Assembly: GCA_030522415.1 (NCBI GenBank)
Contig: JAMASW010000050.1
Span: 7,501 to 71,500, forward strand
Origin: Channallabes apus
Taxonomy: Eukaryota; Chordata; Actinopteri; Siluriformes; Clariidae
Direction: 5' to 3'
DNA length: 64,000 nt
Below the pieces are notes generated by a model. It was given only the letters and a program-made list of their open reading frames with translations, did not search any database and was not told the DNA's origin. This document shows, piece after piece, positions 11,500 to 23,815 of this stretch. The position numbers and the translations under genes were made by a program. Numbering within the stretch: position 1 is the stretch's first letter; each line of letters opens with the position of its first letter.

Positions 11500-14400
11500 G
11501 TTGGTTATTTTCCAATAATGATTTAATTTCTTTGTATTTTTCTGATGTTCGGTTCTTCTTTCTTTCTTCCTTCGTTTTCGGTACCCATAGCTCTTTGTGA
11601 CTCTCGTGTAATGGTTCACGTGATACCACACGGTCTTGTCTTTCACTTGAATCACTGTTGGAGTGGCTGCCACACTTTGCGGGGCCCCTCCCTCCTGGGC
11701 TTGTGCCACTTCCTCCTGAACACTCGCAGATAGACCTGGTCTCCTGGAGTGATGGGACACGGAGCGTCTCTTCCTCCTTGTTCTTTTCCTGCACATAGAT
11801 TACTTCATGTACGGCAGTTAGTTTCTTCATATAAGATTTTCAAAATTGTTTAAGCGGTGGGCCTTTATATGGCCTCTACAGAATGGCACAGGCATGGGTC
11901 GACCCGTAAGCATTCCATGCGGGGTTAGGTGTGTATTTGTGTTAGATTACATGCTTGTTAGCTCATTGGTACAGCATCAGTTAAAACCTAGTGTAGCATT
12001 GTACTACTACAATTATTATTAACCTTGGCTTTGAGATTACCATTTACACTCTCTACCTTCCCCTGGGACTGTGGACATCCCCAAATTTTAGCTTTTTCCC
12101 AACCGTTGCAGCACCTATCTTACATTTTCTGAATGAATACTGATCCATTGTCGGAACTCATCCCTGATGGAATTTCAAATCTAGATATCACTTCCCTTAA
12201 TCATTTGATAACTGTTCCTTACTCTTCATCTGCAGATATTATTGCTTTTACTCATCTACTAAATATGTCAGTTATTACAAGCATGTATCTTTCACCCAGA
12301 ACACTACATTATCCTACCCACATAGTTCACCACTAAGTGATTAAATGGTCATTCTGGTACCGGTGTATAGCCTATAGGTGTCACTGTTTCCTTCCTGACA
12401 TTATGCATAGCACATATCTCCCATGAAGCTAGGAACTCTTCAACCATAGCAGATATGAAATCCAATACCCATGTTGCCTGATTTTTCTCACAACCTGTCT
12501 TCTTGCACAATGGCCCAGTCCATGAGCATTTAAACCAGAAATATTCACCAGTGCTATGGGTGCTATAATCAGACCTTCATGTGGACACCAAATACCCTGT
12601 GCGTCCTTATGCGCTCCCCTCTGGAGCCACATCGAGTGCTCGTACGGACCTGCTTGATGTTGAGTACAAATGATATCCTCTAACTGAGGCTGTGGTTCTA
12701 TAAGGACTATGGGCGCTTGCACAGCTAGTTGCCATTTTGATGCACACTTCATTTCTAAATCTGCCATGTTGTTACCTTTAGCAACACAGTCATTTCCCTT
12801 TTTTACGGGTCTGATATTTAATGAAAGTCACTCATCTTGGTAGCATCAGAGCAGACATTAGTTTACGTATCCGTTCAGCATTTTGAATGGGAGTTCCTTC
12901 ATGCTTTTTAAACCTTTGCTTCCATACGGTTCCAAACAGATGACATACACCATGGAATAGGCTGAATCTGTAAAAATATTTGCCACTAGACCTTTGGCTA
13001 ATTGACAAGCAGCGGTGAGCGATTTCAACTCAGCTAACTGAGCTGAACACGGTTGTGTACAATGCTGAGATAGGATAGGTTTAAAATCTTCTCCATCCTT
13101 CATCACTACTGAATACCCTGTGTGACTTTCTACCTGGTCTCTAAACTAGATCCATCAACAAAATAAGTCACTTCCGCTTCAGCTATAGGCTTAGATTCAA
13201 GATCAGGTCATAACCTAGTAAATGCCAATGAGTTCGCCACAAAACTATGAGTCACTCCTTTATAGGTTTAAGTGAGTGATTTAGCTGGATTAACTGTGTC
13301 ACATCGCTTTATATTAATGTCGGGATATGTGAGCAGTGAAGAATGTGCTAGGAGGCGAGCTTGGGTTAGAACACCTTCCCCTTGTTTTATCAATTTATAC
13401 AATCTATCGGTAACCTGTTGTCAATGAAGATGCTGTTCTATATGTATAATGTACAACTACAAAACCCTGTTGGTAGCATGTTGGGTCACCTTGAGTTATA
13501 TTATCTAGCTTAGTGCTGTAGTAAGCTAGGGACTGGTTTTTCCTATCACTGCAAGTTTCCTGCATCAGTAAAGCTGAGGTAGATCCATCAGCTTGGTTCA
13601 CTACATACCGATAGAACGGATTGCTATCATCAGGTACTGTTCTGTATACCTAAAGTAGGTGCAGTCTGCATTTCTTTTTGATGGATTCAAATGCTAACAG
13701 TATATCTGTGTTCTATTTTAAGGGAGCACTTAGATCTTGCAGTTCTTCTTTTCACATTATTATCTCCCATAGTGGAACTGTTTTTCCTGCATATTCCTCA
13801 CTCCAGTCAGCATGAAACCTGTTAACCCTATTAAAGCCATCACTGTTTATCAGGCTGTGACACTGGTGCCTTACTTATGCCTTCTAATTATGTAGGTACT
13901 ACGGCTGTCGTATCATGTGAAATTAGTCACCTTAACAATTTAACTTGAGGCTTACAGTATTGTAGTTTAGTTTATGACACTTTATGACCTCCTTACTAGA
14001 TTACGGTGTACCTTAATGGAATCATTCTGGCATGTTTCTAATGATGATAGACATATTAAACAGTCACCCATATGCTGACCCAGGCTATCTTCTATCCTTT
14101 AACCTCCTAAATCAGCTTCCACCTCTGATTGAATATATACAGTGAATGTTTGAACCACCGTGGCATTTTTGGTATCTATTTTGTCAACTTGCACTTGTAA
14201 ATGCAAATAAATGCAGTAGTTTACTCTTTTCTGCCATTTGAATACTGAAGAAGGCTTGAACAAAGATCATTACAATAAAATATTTGGCTTAGGGAGGGAC
14301 ATTAGTCAGCAGTGTGTGTGGATTTGGAACTTCTGCTGGATACTTTCCTGTTATACTAGTAACTGTAAATCATGCACATGATGCCATTTATTTGTACCTG

Positions 14401-15052
14401 GCTTAATCACTGGGAAAAATAGGAGTATTGCAACAACTGGTCTCTTCTAGCACAGGTGCTTTTACAAGGCCTTCAATAGTGTTCTATATACCCGCTTTGC
14501 CTCAGGTCGTAAAGCATATTGTCTTACTCTGGGCGGTTCTACATCTGGTTTACGTTGTACTTGCAGTTGGCTGGCTGATTTAAGTAGGCCTACATCTGTA
14601 TCATGTTTAGACCATAATTCAGATTGAAAATCAACAGGTTTATGGTTGAGTCCCACCGGACTGCAATTCTATCCTGCAGTACATACAATGTCACCTAAAG
14701 AACAGAATCAGTTACATTGAACCACCTTTTTACAAAATCACACTCCTCTACACTGATAGCTGCTGCTTGCCGGCCTATGATGATGTGTTGTGATGGGTCA
14801 TACATCATTGTACAGTGAAAGTCTGACAGGGTAATTGTGCTTCAGGAATTTATGTTCAACATACACCCCTTCTGGAGAACACCATATTCGCAGTCCTAAT
14901 TCACCTAATAATTCTCTTCCTAGTAAACTAAATTGTGTATGACTTGAGAATAATACAGGTATGGTCACACTCTTATTGTTAGGTTGTAGTAACCATTTTT
15001 CCTTCCCGAGAATCTTACGGTTCTGGCAAACTTTTCCAGATGTGAGAGGCAT
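11500..15052 (-). pseudogene. ERV-like pol remnant (protease, RT, RNase H, integrase)
   Basis: Order on the minus strand: protease end with FSLLGRELLGELGL (about 14900); start of RT with PRVRQYALRPEAK (about 14530); the RT catalytic box, which reads HMGD near 14075, so the first active-site Asp is lost; RNase H with IFTDSAYSMV (about 12960); the zinc-binding integrase N-terminus with AHGLGHCARR (about 12510); integrase core Asp in SSDNGSVF (about 12145) and Glu in GKVESVN (about 12045); and an integrase C-terminal block near 11630. Stops and frame changes occur throughout, so no enzyme is made. Confidence 0.75.
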
Positions 15053-15431
15053 GACTTATCAGACCTGGGATGTTGTCTCCCCCCCCCCCCCCCCCCCCTC
15101 TCATCCCTCGGGGCCAGGCAATGGCTATGCGAGGCAATTTAATCCATTCACTCTCTCTTCCCTGGCCTTGGAGTGAAAACGTTGGTGACAGACGCAGGCA
15201 TCTGGCTTGAGTTTGGAGAAAATGCTGCTGGTGATGTCATCACTGACTGAAGCTGGCTGGATTTTTGATGAAGGATTGCTTGTGGCCCTCTCTGTTTTTT
15301 CTGGTAATCAGAGTAGCTTGAGCTTTTTTCTTGGTTTGCTCTGTAAGGTTTTCAAGCTGTAACTGCCTCCAGGTCACCCTTTAATGTCCTTGGGTCAACA
15401 CTCTGCATGCAAGGCCTGCCATACAACAGCC

Positions 15432-15677
15432 TCAAAGCCTCAAAGACAGTCCATCCATGTGGTATGTATGTACAGCCTCACTCGAGTCAGAAGCACGTTT
15501 TTTTCCTCTCCACAAAGTCTTATGCTCGTCTAAGACCATGTCCCTGCACCCTCGTTGAATGCTGGGGAGGCGGTCGACAACACCCTCGAGACCTTGAGTT
15601 GCCCATGCCCCACCTTTAATTAAAATTGGGAATTGTGGAACTGCCCATATTAAATAACAAATCCTCTTCACCCCCAT
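15432..15677 (-). pseudogene. gag-like fragment (tentative)
   Basis: The position is right for gag: upstream of protease and downstream of the leader on the minus strand. The frame contains LEGVVDRLPSIQRGC, which looks like part of a capsid domain, but similarity is weak. The remaining 2.1 kb to the 5' LTR is T/C-rich on the plus strand, with a CT microsatellite at about 16936-16970, and shows no further open frame. Confidence 0.35.
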
Positions 15678-16932
15678 CCTCTCTACTGTACAAAGATCTA
15701 TGTCCAGTCTTTAATGGTGTAGCTATCTGCTTTTTACTGGTGTTTTAGTACTTCTGTCTGACCTCTCTCCACATGTCTGCACCCCCTCCTGTTCCTCTAC
15801 ATCCTTCTATCCACATAGCTTTTCCACTCTCTGTAAATCTACCCCCACTTTCTTATACCTCTCTGCATAACATTCCTTCTCCGTCTCACCAGAAACTTCC
15901 CCCATTTCCTTACGCTTAGGAATTCGACTGTCTTCCTGCACCTACTATATGGGGGAGGTGTAACTAACTTCTCTCTCGCTACTTCGGCCTCACTTCCTTA
16001 CTTTCTTAAATTTTTCCATCACTTCCTGTTTCTTTCTTACCAACTTCACTTATTCTTTCTTAAACAAAGCTAGGACCACTCTTTCCTGCTGTCTTTTCAA
16101 CTTCTCTAGACATGCTTTCTCTCTCTTGTCGCCACTTTATAATTTTTTATCTCAGAACACAGTGCTGAATCAAATGTCCCCTCCTTTGGCCATTTTGTAA
16201 TCATATCTTTAGTCCTCTTTTTGCTACTTATTGGAGGTCTTAGTGATGAGATCTTCACACAAAGGATGCTTTGGCACTAAAGTCTCCACCGGAGAGGCTG
16301 CCATTACGCTTTAGCCTATGTCACCACTTAGATATTTATTTATTTAATTTTTTATTTTATGCCTATGCACTTACTTAATGGCTAAATTTACTTATAACAA
16401 TCTACTCTCTTTTAGAATCACAGAAGTATCCACCTCTACTTACCAAGGCTCATCAATGATAATCACTCCTGAATCTACACCACTTCCCTATTTTCAAGTT
16501 AACACTTGGTAAAAAGCATAGTGCTTTTATGCACCGTGAACACTTTTATCAGTAAGTGTGTAATGCCACAATATTAATATGGGGTTCATACACATTCACC
16601 ACTCCACACTATTTATTTATTTATTTATTTATTTATTCAGAGGCCTATGCATTCAGACTTTATCTCTCTTTTCCTAGAAAATTGGGCTTATTCTTTTCAT
16701 ACTTGTCCCCCTGCTAAAAGGGCTCATTTTTCCACTCACACGTGTCCCTTTATTGATAAACATTTATCTATTTAATTATTAGGCTAGCTATTACTTAGAT
16801 AGGGCTCATTCTCACACACACGTCTCTGGTCTGGCAGCAAGCTGCCCCCCCCTCTGAGGGTTGCACACACAATTCCCTCGGGAGGTCCAGCCCTGTTCAC
16901 AGAACACAGAGCTTCTGGTTCTCATTCAACCA

Positions 16933-16965
<33 letters not shown>

Positions 16966-17805
16966 ACACACACACTAGGCGAACATAGAGCTCTCATACA
17001 CTCAGACAGAAACAGATAGACACAACATCAATTAGACACAAACAATTGCAATTGCATTCAACTTAATGGCACAAATCGTGCTCCTCATACGAAGAGATAT
17101 TAATTACCCCTGTCACTCATATCAATAAAACATAAGGGGTGATTTCTTATGATGTACAATTGTACATTCCACATACGAAGGGTATTAATTAATTACCACC
17201 AAACCTCATACCATATAACATTTACGGTGGCTACAAAATTGCTTATGACATACAACAGTACGTTCCTCATACAAAGGGTATTTTTTATTAATTGCTGGGT
17301 AACCTTACACAAGCAATATAACTAATTAAGCGCAATTCCTTATTAACTTGCTGCACTACTCATGCCATCCAATCAAGGCCCACTTGACAATGAGTACAAA
17401 TTAATATCGAGATTATCTACCTTTTTCCTGTCCTGCCATCTCTCAAAGCCCACTTGACAAAACAAATAGACACCCAAATGCGCTTCCTCATACCGTCTGT
17501 TACTGTTGCCATCAATCAATGCCCACTTGACAACACCCAGACCAATGCAATGCTTATCTTCTCAATTCACTATCAGTACAACTGTTAGTAATCTGATGCA
17601 TGCATTCTCTTCTGGAAACAAAGCCCATTTTAAATTACTTGAGTTGGAGAGGCCTTTATTAGGTGTCCTTACCACCATGGGTGATCCTCAGCCAACAACA
17701 CAACCCAAGTATATAAGCAAAAGTTGCTTACCTTTGTAAGTGGCCACCTGGTTGTGTTGCTGACCAAGGAAGCCCACGTCGGTCAGTCACCTTTGCCCTT
17801 TTTCC

Positions 17806-17823
17806 ACCCTGCTCGCAGCGCCA
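17806..17823 (-). other. primer binding site, tRNA-Ser-like
   Basis: Three bases inside the 5' LTR the minus strand reads TGGCGCTGCGAGCAGGGT. From memory this pairs with the 3' end of vertebrate tRNA-Ser(UGA) plus CCA, with one mismatch. Its position fits a retroviral primer site exactly. The tRNA identity should be confirmed against tRNA genes of the species. Confidence 0.6.
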
Positions 17824-17826
17824 TTA

Positions 17827-18167
17827 TGTTGTGGAAAAATACTCAGAGTCGGGCTTTGCTTACAGAAGATTACGACCTTTATTATCAAACAACAAGGCCG
17901 GAGCTGTGTCCGTGGAGCAACTGAATTCTGTTGATGTGCGTTCTAGTACATATGCAGTGCCTGCCCCTCCTCTCTCCAACATCTGGGTTTCATTAAAGGG
18001 CCGTCTTTAACCCCCCCAATGTAAAGCTTGGGTTTCCTATATGCAATGCACACAAAGAAGCTTATGTCCCAGCTTGCACGCACATCCACGATTATATACT
18101 GATAAGGTATCTTCTAACCCCCCAAAAGTAAGTAAAATCAAATGAAATCAAAAAAAAATTTCTCCCA
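17827..18167 (-). repeat. 5' LTR of the ERV-like element
   Basis: Same length as the LTR at 10062. The three differences are C/A in CAAACCACAAGG, G/A in CTTTAGCCCC and T/A in CAAATAAAAA. On the minus strand it ends CCACAACA and is followed by TAA and the primer site. Confidence 0.9.
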
Positions 18168-18734
18168 TACCTACAGTATACAGGTACATCACATGCAGTT
18201 AAATACAGTAAGCCTGTATAAAAACATAAAGCATGTTCAAAAGCCTTTAAGTGACAGAGATAGTAATTTATTAAGTCGTATAATGAAAACAAATCACTGT
18301 GTTAAACTTACATGTCACTGGTGGCCCTTTATTAAGGGACAGAGCCGCTCCTCAGATGGGGTGAGGGGGGGGGGTGGTGGGTCTCCGCCAGTTAGACGGG
18401 CTTCAGCCTTCTTTCTATTAGCTACATGACAGAAAGAATATACTAAACCGTGTTTAATAAATAGTTCAGTGATCGTGTAATAAGATATTACCTTTTTGCA
18501 GAACGTTATTGTGTTTCATATTCACTTGGCTTCTGCCTCCAGAAGGATTAAACCTTATTAAATAAGAAACCACACATTCCTAGTCAGTATACACTGGTAT
18601 TTTAACCTAAAGAAATGAATGGCAGCAAAAGTAAATGCTTTCATTTAACAGCCAAAAGGATGCGGAAATCAGTGTTTAATTATTTTTGCATTATAATAAA
18701 AGGGGAGGCGATGTCAAATTTACAATTGAATACA
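18168..18734. other. unassigned sequence
   Basis: Includes a G-run at about 18365-18375 and otherwise AT-rich sequence. No gene or repeat boundary was recognised. Confidence 0.3.
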
Positions 18735-19113
18735 GTCACACATTTACTCTGTCTTTTATTTTTTGCCAAGTCAACTCTCTTTCTTTAGCCGGTGCAGCCG
18801 TATTGCTTTTTTTTTCATTATTATTGGCTTAAATTCCTCATATGCGTGTATTAAAACCTCTGTGAAGTATGCCGCTCTCTTTTTTCACTTTGATGTTCCA
18901 TTTTGACTCGTGAAATCGTTGATCCATTGAAAATGTCTTTATGTACGCACCGTGCACGCGCACTAACTCTGGGTAACCAGTAGGGGGGATTAAACTTAAT
19001 CTTATCAGGTGTTTTGGAACCGACATACTCGAGGTATGCGGGTTTGGGGTTAATCAACCTAGAGGTTAAGATTAACCAAATGCTAAGTTAACCAAGCTTT
19101 CTGGAACACCCCC
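18735..19113 (-). pseudogene. Harbinger-like element end with Myb/SANT-like domain remnant
   Basis: On the minus strand the sequence starts GGGGGGTGTTCCAGAAAGC, a terminal sequence typical of some teleost PIF/Harbinger elements. After an ATG-led region it gives HAYEEFKPIIMKK in one frame and SNTAAPAKERELTWQKIKDR in the next. Together these resemble the MADF/Myb-SANT-like DNA-binding protein of Harbinger elements. At least two frameshifts are present, and the right end was not found. Confidence 0.5.
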
Positions 19114-19924
19114 CTGTGGTGGAACTCAACCAGAAATAACAAGTGGAGAATGATTCTTGGTGAGTTAGGAAGTTCCCTTGTAACAAACCCCCTACTATTA
19201 CTAAGAACAGTAACTAGCCGTTAACAGATTCAGAGTAGGATAAGGACACACACAAGCCGACACACACCAGTTCCCGGGAAACACACAAACAAAAACCCTC
19301 CTGCATAGTGTGGAATACGATCACTGTCAAAAATATTCATGCTTAAAAAAAAAGATTTGTGTGTAATTCTGTCTTTTGTCTGAGTTGGATTTCAAAATCT
19401 ACGGCCACAACAGCTTACAGATACGAGATTCTGTGTGTTTGTTACAATACAACTCTGAAATATACGACTCTGACCGTTTACAGACACAAAACTCGTTTTT
19501 ACAACTCCTCTGTTTCACGGACGAATTGCAAAATTATGGCCACGAATGCTGTGTGTTACACCACTGTCAAAAATACGTCATCAAGGCCACATGCACAGGC
19601 ATTACTATCCGAGGGAAGAGGAATCGATTTGGCGCATGCGCCCCGCCTTCGTTTTAAACTCCTACAATCTTACGTACTATACTATAGTTAAAATCTTATC
19701 TGTAAAATCAGTTAAAACCTGTAGTTCTCTTAAACATGTCCGAATCTGTGAAAAAAAAAACTTAGCTGAGACGATGAGAGAGCGCTCGACTGCTGGTTTA
19801 AAACAGTGGCGGGAACATGATCACAACTGAGCCAACGGTTTTTCTCTCTCTTGCGCTGTGAATTGTGGGTAATCGTCTCCCCTGCTGGGTCGCTGGTCTC
19901 TTACTGGTATAATCATCATCCGTG
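19114..19924. other. intronic sequence with possible non-coding repeat
   Basis: The stretch 19310-19640 has several short blocks such as AATTGCAAAATTATGGCCACG that recur in related form at about 44340-44460. It may be a decayed MITE, but no ends were found. Confidence 0.3.
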
Positions 19925-19935
19925 CACGCGTGCAG

Positions 19936-20138
19936 TAGAGGTGGGCGATACTGCAAAATTTTGTATCGATCCGATACCGATATTTATTGGGCCAATATCG
20001 CCGATACCAACACCGATACCGATATTTATTTTATTTTTAGCACACAATATAAATTACATCTACAAAATTATAAATTTTAGTCTATAGCCTATTCACAATC
20101 CTATAACAATCCTATAGTGTCCCTTCCATGGTTAAATT

Positions 20139-20179
<41 letters not shown>

Positions 20180-21049
20180 ATGAACACACACCCGGCGCAG
20201 TGCAGTTATTCATTCATTTTCTGTACCGCTTAATCCTGTGTTCAGGGTCGCGGGGGACCTGGAGCCTATCCCAGGAGACTTCAGGCACTAGGCGGGGTAC
20301 ACCCTGGACAGGGTGCCAATCCATCGCAGGGCACACACACACATACACACACTCACACACCCAATCACACACTACGGGCAATTTAGGAACACCAATTAGC
20401 CTAACCTGCATATCTTTGGACTGTGGGAGGAAACCGGAGTGCCTGGAGGAAACCCACCAAGCACGGGGAGAACATGCAAACTCCATGCACACAGAGACGG
20501 GAATCGAGCCTGGCCGGGGAATCGAACCCGGACCCTGGAGGTGCAAGGCGACAGTGCTAACCACTACACCACCCCGGCGCAGTGCAGTTATTTGTTAATC
20601 TTAATTTTGATTAAATAACATTAATGAAGATTTAAAAATATTATTTAAAAAAAAGTATTTTTAGTTGTCTATTAATACATTGTTAACAAATGACACTTTA
20701 TTTGTAAAGTGTTACCATTTTTCAACACCGGCAAAATAATCACTTTAATTTTAATATAAATCCACAGTTTTACAAAAAATCCCCCAGTTAAACTAGGGTT
20801 AGTGTAAGTATTGTGTGAAACGTCACACAATGACACAAGACAATGTGTGCGACGTGTGAAAGGAGCTGCGTAAGAGAAAGCGTTATATACAAGCGCATTT
20901 TAAATATTATATTTCATGCAAAATAAATTAAATCACGGGTTTAAAAAAAAAGCCCTTAATATCGATATTTTGACTTTTGGATCGATCATTTTCGATACAA
21001 CCCCTAGAATCGATAGTATCGATATTAAGGATCGATACGCGCACCCCTA
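19936..21049. mobile_element. non-coding hAT element nested 3 bp inside the outer hAT
   Basis: Ends TAGAGGTGGGCGATA and ATACGCGCACCCCTA are inverted. The 8-bp GCGTGCAG is present on both sides (19928-19935 and 21050-21057). The interior has repeated GATACCGATATT/ATCGATA blocks and no transposase. A SINE is inserted at 20211. Same end type as the fragment at about 8711. Confidence 0.88.
20211..20572 (-). mobile_element. tRNA-derived SINE (mermaid-like) with 20-bp TSD
   Basis: The pol III head is at the right: on the minus strand TGGTGTAGTGGTTAGCAC, then the B-box region GGTTCGATTCCCC. A body and a GTACC/GAATGAATG-type tail end at the left. CCCGGCGCAGTGCAGTTATT occurs at 20191-20210 and again at 20573-20592, a perfect 20-bp duplication. 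CA repeats inside the body are part of the SINE. Related copies at 27664, 48230 and 54659. Confidence 0.9.
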
Positions 21050-21326
21050 GCGTGCAGTGCCGCCGCTCCCTATACGCAGAGTACGCAGTCTGCATAGGGC
21101 ACCAACTCCCAGGGGGGCAACATCCCAGCTGCTCAAAAATATATTATTTATATATTATAATAATAAATTCATATGAATAATATACATATACAAATAAACA
21201 AAAATATAAACGTATATATTGCATTTAACGGTGAACGCAGAGTAGGCTAAGCACACGTGATGACGCGCGCGCCCTCATCTCTGTTACGGCGGCCTATTTG
21301 GCCAGAAATGATAATAATTGAACAAT

Positions 21327-21665
21327 ATGCCTTGGCCTGGAAAGAGACATCAACAGTCCGGCGCCGAGAAACGAAAGGGAAAAAAAGCCCAAGATGAAGC
21401 CCGTGCATCACTTTCAGGTACGTTCATAATCCTGTGAAACTTTATTTTATTCTGTCGACGTTAATAATGTGTTTTAATGTCGGTAATAATTTCACGACTA
21501 ACGACTAATCTTTCTTAATATGATACAGTGACGCTCCCTGTAACTGTCGCCTCTGCTGAGCCAAGTTTTTATAAAATGCAGCTCATCAAAACGTACTTGT
21601 GCTCATCTACGGCACAAGAGCGCATGAGTTGTCTATTGTCAGCATCAACTCTGAATTATCAAAGG
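21327..21665 (+). pseudogene. hAT transposase of the outer element, internally deleted, two exons
   Basis: Exon 21327-21417 starts MPWPGKRHQQSGAEKRKGKK and ends at a GTACGT donor. After TGATACAG the second exon (from 21529) reads TLPVTVASAEPSFYKMQLIK, the hATC dimerisation domain. It is then cut by the inner hAT at 21666-21673. Its tail resumes at about 23495 with DFASRKSRSVPL and a stop. The zinc finger/DUF4371 core and catalytic region between the two exons are missing, so this is a deletion derivative. Confidence 0.75.
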
Positions 21666-21673
21666 CTTTATCA

Positions 21674-23331
21674 CAAGGGCGTAGATTTGGTCTGGACATT
21701 GGTGGGGACCTATGACTCCACCCGCCCCCATGCCCTGCCCCACCCACCAACACCCCCACCCCAACTCCATCCACGGAATGCATGTTTTTTTAATATGCTG
21801 CAAAATGCAAAATCACTTTACATTAATACTAGCAATGCTTCAATAGATATTAATCCACTCGAAATGCAATTCATTAAGTTAAATTAAGGAATAGTGTAAT
21901 GTTCCCACTAATAGTAAGTTAACTGGGTTAATAGTAAGTGGTTCCTGGTTAATAACATTTTATGACACTTCTGTTCACACAACCAAATGTTCTAAGTGCA
22001 ATATCTGATTATAATACACTTGTGCAACTTCTTTTCACTTACACTACAGTTCTAGTGCAATATGTAACTAAATTATGTGCCAGAGCTAATGCTATTCTAT
22101 TTTACTTCTATTTATTGTTATTTTTCCTTAAATTTTTACATTTCTATTCCTTTAATTAAATTTTCCTGTCTAATATATATTTTTTCATAATCTAACTTTT
22201 TCTTGCTTCCCGGTAAATTAATCTGAGCAACTGCATAAGAGCAATTTCCCTCTGGGATTAATAAAGTTCTTTGAATCTTGAATCTTAAAGGAATGTTTAA
22301 TAACTGACAAAAAGATAGTTTAATAAAGACTATTCTTTATTGAGCTATAGTGCAAACGAAACATCTCAAGCATCAGTATATATAAAAGTAGATTACATCT
22401 AAACATGAACTACTGTTAGGTACCACACAACAGCTCAATGCCTATTGCTCCTATATGAAGGAGACAAAAACATGCCTTCGCCTCTCGTTAACAGAAATAA
22501 ACTGCTGACATATTTGTTTGACATCAATATTGTCCAGACTGTCCTGGTGGACATGGCATACAGCAGCATTGTTCAATCTCATTTGTGTCATTGTTGATGC
22601 AGTCAGTGAATGCATTTTAAAAACTATTTGTGTGAAGCTGATTGTCTATTGGTGAACTGTAACTAAATTCTAGCCATATGGCAATATTAGTACTGTATGT
22701 AGTATATCAATTTCTTTCACAAGACTCATTTCTGACAAACAGTCGTCATTAGATTAGGAGAACTGACAGGGATCATATTTATACTTTTACATTTAGTTGT
22801 TTAATCTGCTGTTAGTGTTAAGTCCGTATTCACAGACTATAAGCTGCCCTGCTGTAATGAATGTCCGTCAAAGGGGTAAAAAAAAACCCACTAGCATTAA
22901 CGTTAACTGTTGTCGTTACTTTGATGGATTCACTAGCGAACTTGAAGTGACTTACACTTTTCTTTGAAAAAAAGCTCCTTATGTCCAGTTTCTTTTTTTT
23001 TCTGCCGCCTCCTCACATGTCTGTCACCCAACACACCTTCTTGCACGGGAAAAAAATCCACTGCTTTTGGCGCTGCTTGTATCTGAACGCAGGCAATAGC
23101 CTATCACATGATAGCAGGGAAAGGAACAGCCAATCAAAATGTTCATGTGTTTTGGGGGCGGGAGGACTCCAGGAGAGAACGTGATTTATCCCTTTCTGCG
23201 TGTCTAGGTTAATGTTGACGGCACGATTTTAACTTTTTTAAGTGGATTAAATTATTGGTGGGGACATTTCAATGATCGGAGAGTATTGGTAGGGACACAT
23301 CCCCTCCGTCCACCCTAAATCTACGCCCCTG
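21674..23331. mobile_element. non-coding hAT element, CAAGGGCGTAG family, copy 1
   Basis: Ends CAAGGGCGTAGATTTGG and CTAAATCTACGCCCCTG are inverted. Flanks CTTTATCA (21666-21673) and TTTTATCA (23332-23339) form an 8-bp TSD with one mismatch, placed inside the hATC exon of the outer element. No transposase. It carries a LINE tail at 21895-22288. A second copy of the family lies at 59913-62035. Confidence 0.85.
21895..22288 (+). mobile_element. LINE 3' end inserted in the inner hAT
   Basis: Absent from the sister copy at 59913-62035, where the flanking bases run on (AGTGTAA to TTAAAGGAATG). Ends CCTCTGGGATTAATAAAG followed by TTGAATC repeats, the tail style of several teleost LINEs. Only UTR-like sequence is left, with no RT. 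Confidence 0.65.
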
Positions 23332-23344
23332 TTTTATCATATTG

Positions 23345-23494
23345 TAGCGTTTTTCCGACGCAAGCAGAACACACCAAACACACCAAACTTGGCCGAAGCC
23401 ACTAACCCAAACACGCTTCTCTCTCATGGTAGAGACAGAGAAAACGCCCGCAAAGCATGACGGTCTTCAGCCGCCGGCCCGCCCACGCCACAAT
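23345..23494. mobile_element. possible small MITE inside the hATC tail
   Basis: This 150-bp block separates the two parts of the outer hAT transposase tail. It begins TGTAGCG and ends CGCCACA, short imperfect inverted ends, with ATAT on both sides. Only the interruption of the transposase frame and these ends support it. Confidence 0.35.
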
Positions 23495-23636
23495 ATGAGG
23501 AGCTCATTTAGGACTTCGCCTCAAGAAAAAGCAGAAGTGTGCCTTTGTAACTTTTGAACTTTGGAAAGCTCCAGCAGATGACAGTGTTTATTTTATTTAT
23601 TGTAAATGTTTTATTTAAAGTGATATTTTAGTTTGT

Positions 23637-23815
23637 ACTTTTTGCTGTTTCTGTCGCCCTCGGGCTTGCTCGCCAGGGACTATCTGAACATTTTGATTCA
23701 TACATATTCACATTCCATACAAACTTAAATAATTCTTTTGATTGTGTAAAGCTGTTTTGAGACAATGTCAATTGTTAAAAGCGCTATACAAATAAAACTG
23801 AATTGAACTGTAGAG
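23637..23815 (+). mobile_element. Rex1-type LINE 3' end
   Basis: Contains TTGTTAAAAGCGCTATACAA and a GAATTGAA tail, the reverse-complement form of the tail at 3738-3790. A severely 5'-truncated insertion in the outer hAT. The left edge is approximate. Confidence 0.65.

Larger units (their letters stand above)
10062..18167 (-). mobile_element. full-length ERV-like LTR retrotransposon, coding regions broken
   Basis: Two direct 341-bp LTRs flank 7.4 kb. The minus-strand order is 5' LTR, tRNA primer site, gag-like piece, protease, RT, RNase H, integrase, polypurine tract, 3' LTR. The pol order and motifs resemble fish endogenous retroviruses of the gamma/epsilon-like group more than Metaviridae, but this was judged by eye. 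Only about 1.2 kb separates the integrase end from the 3' LTR, and no env was recognised. CCTA occurs at both flanks but offset by 2 bases, so a clean TSD is not shown. Confidence 0.88.
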
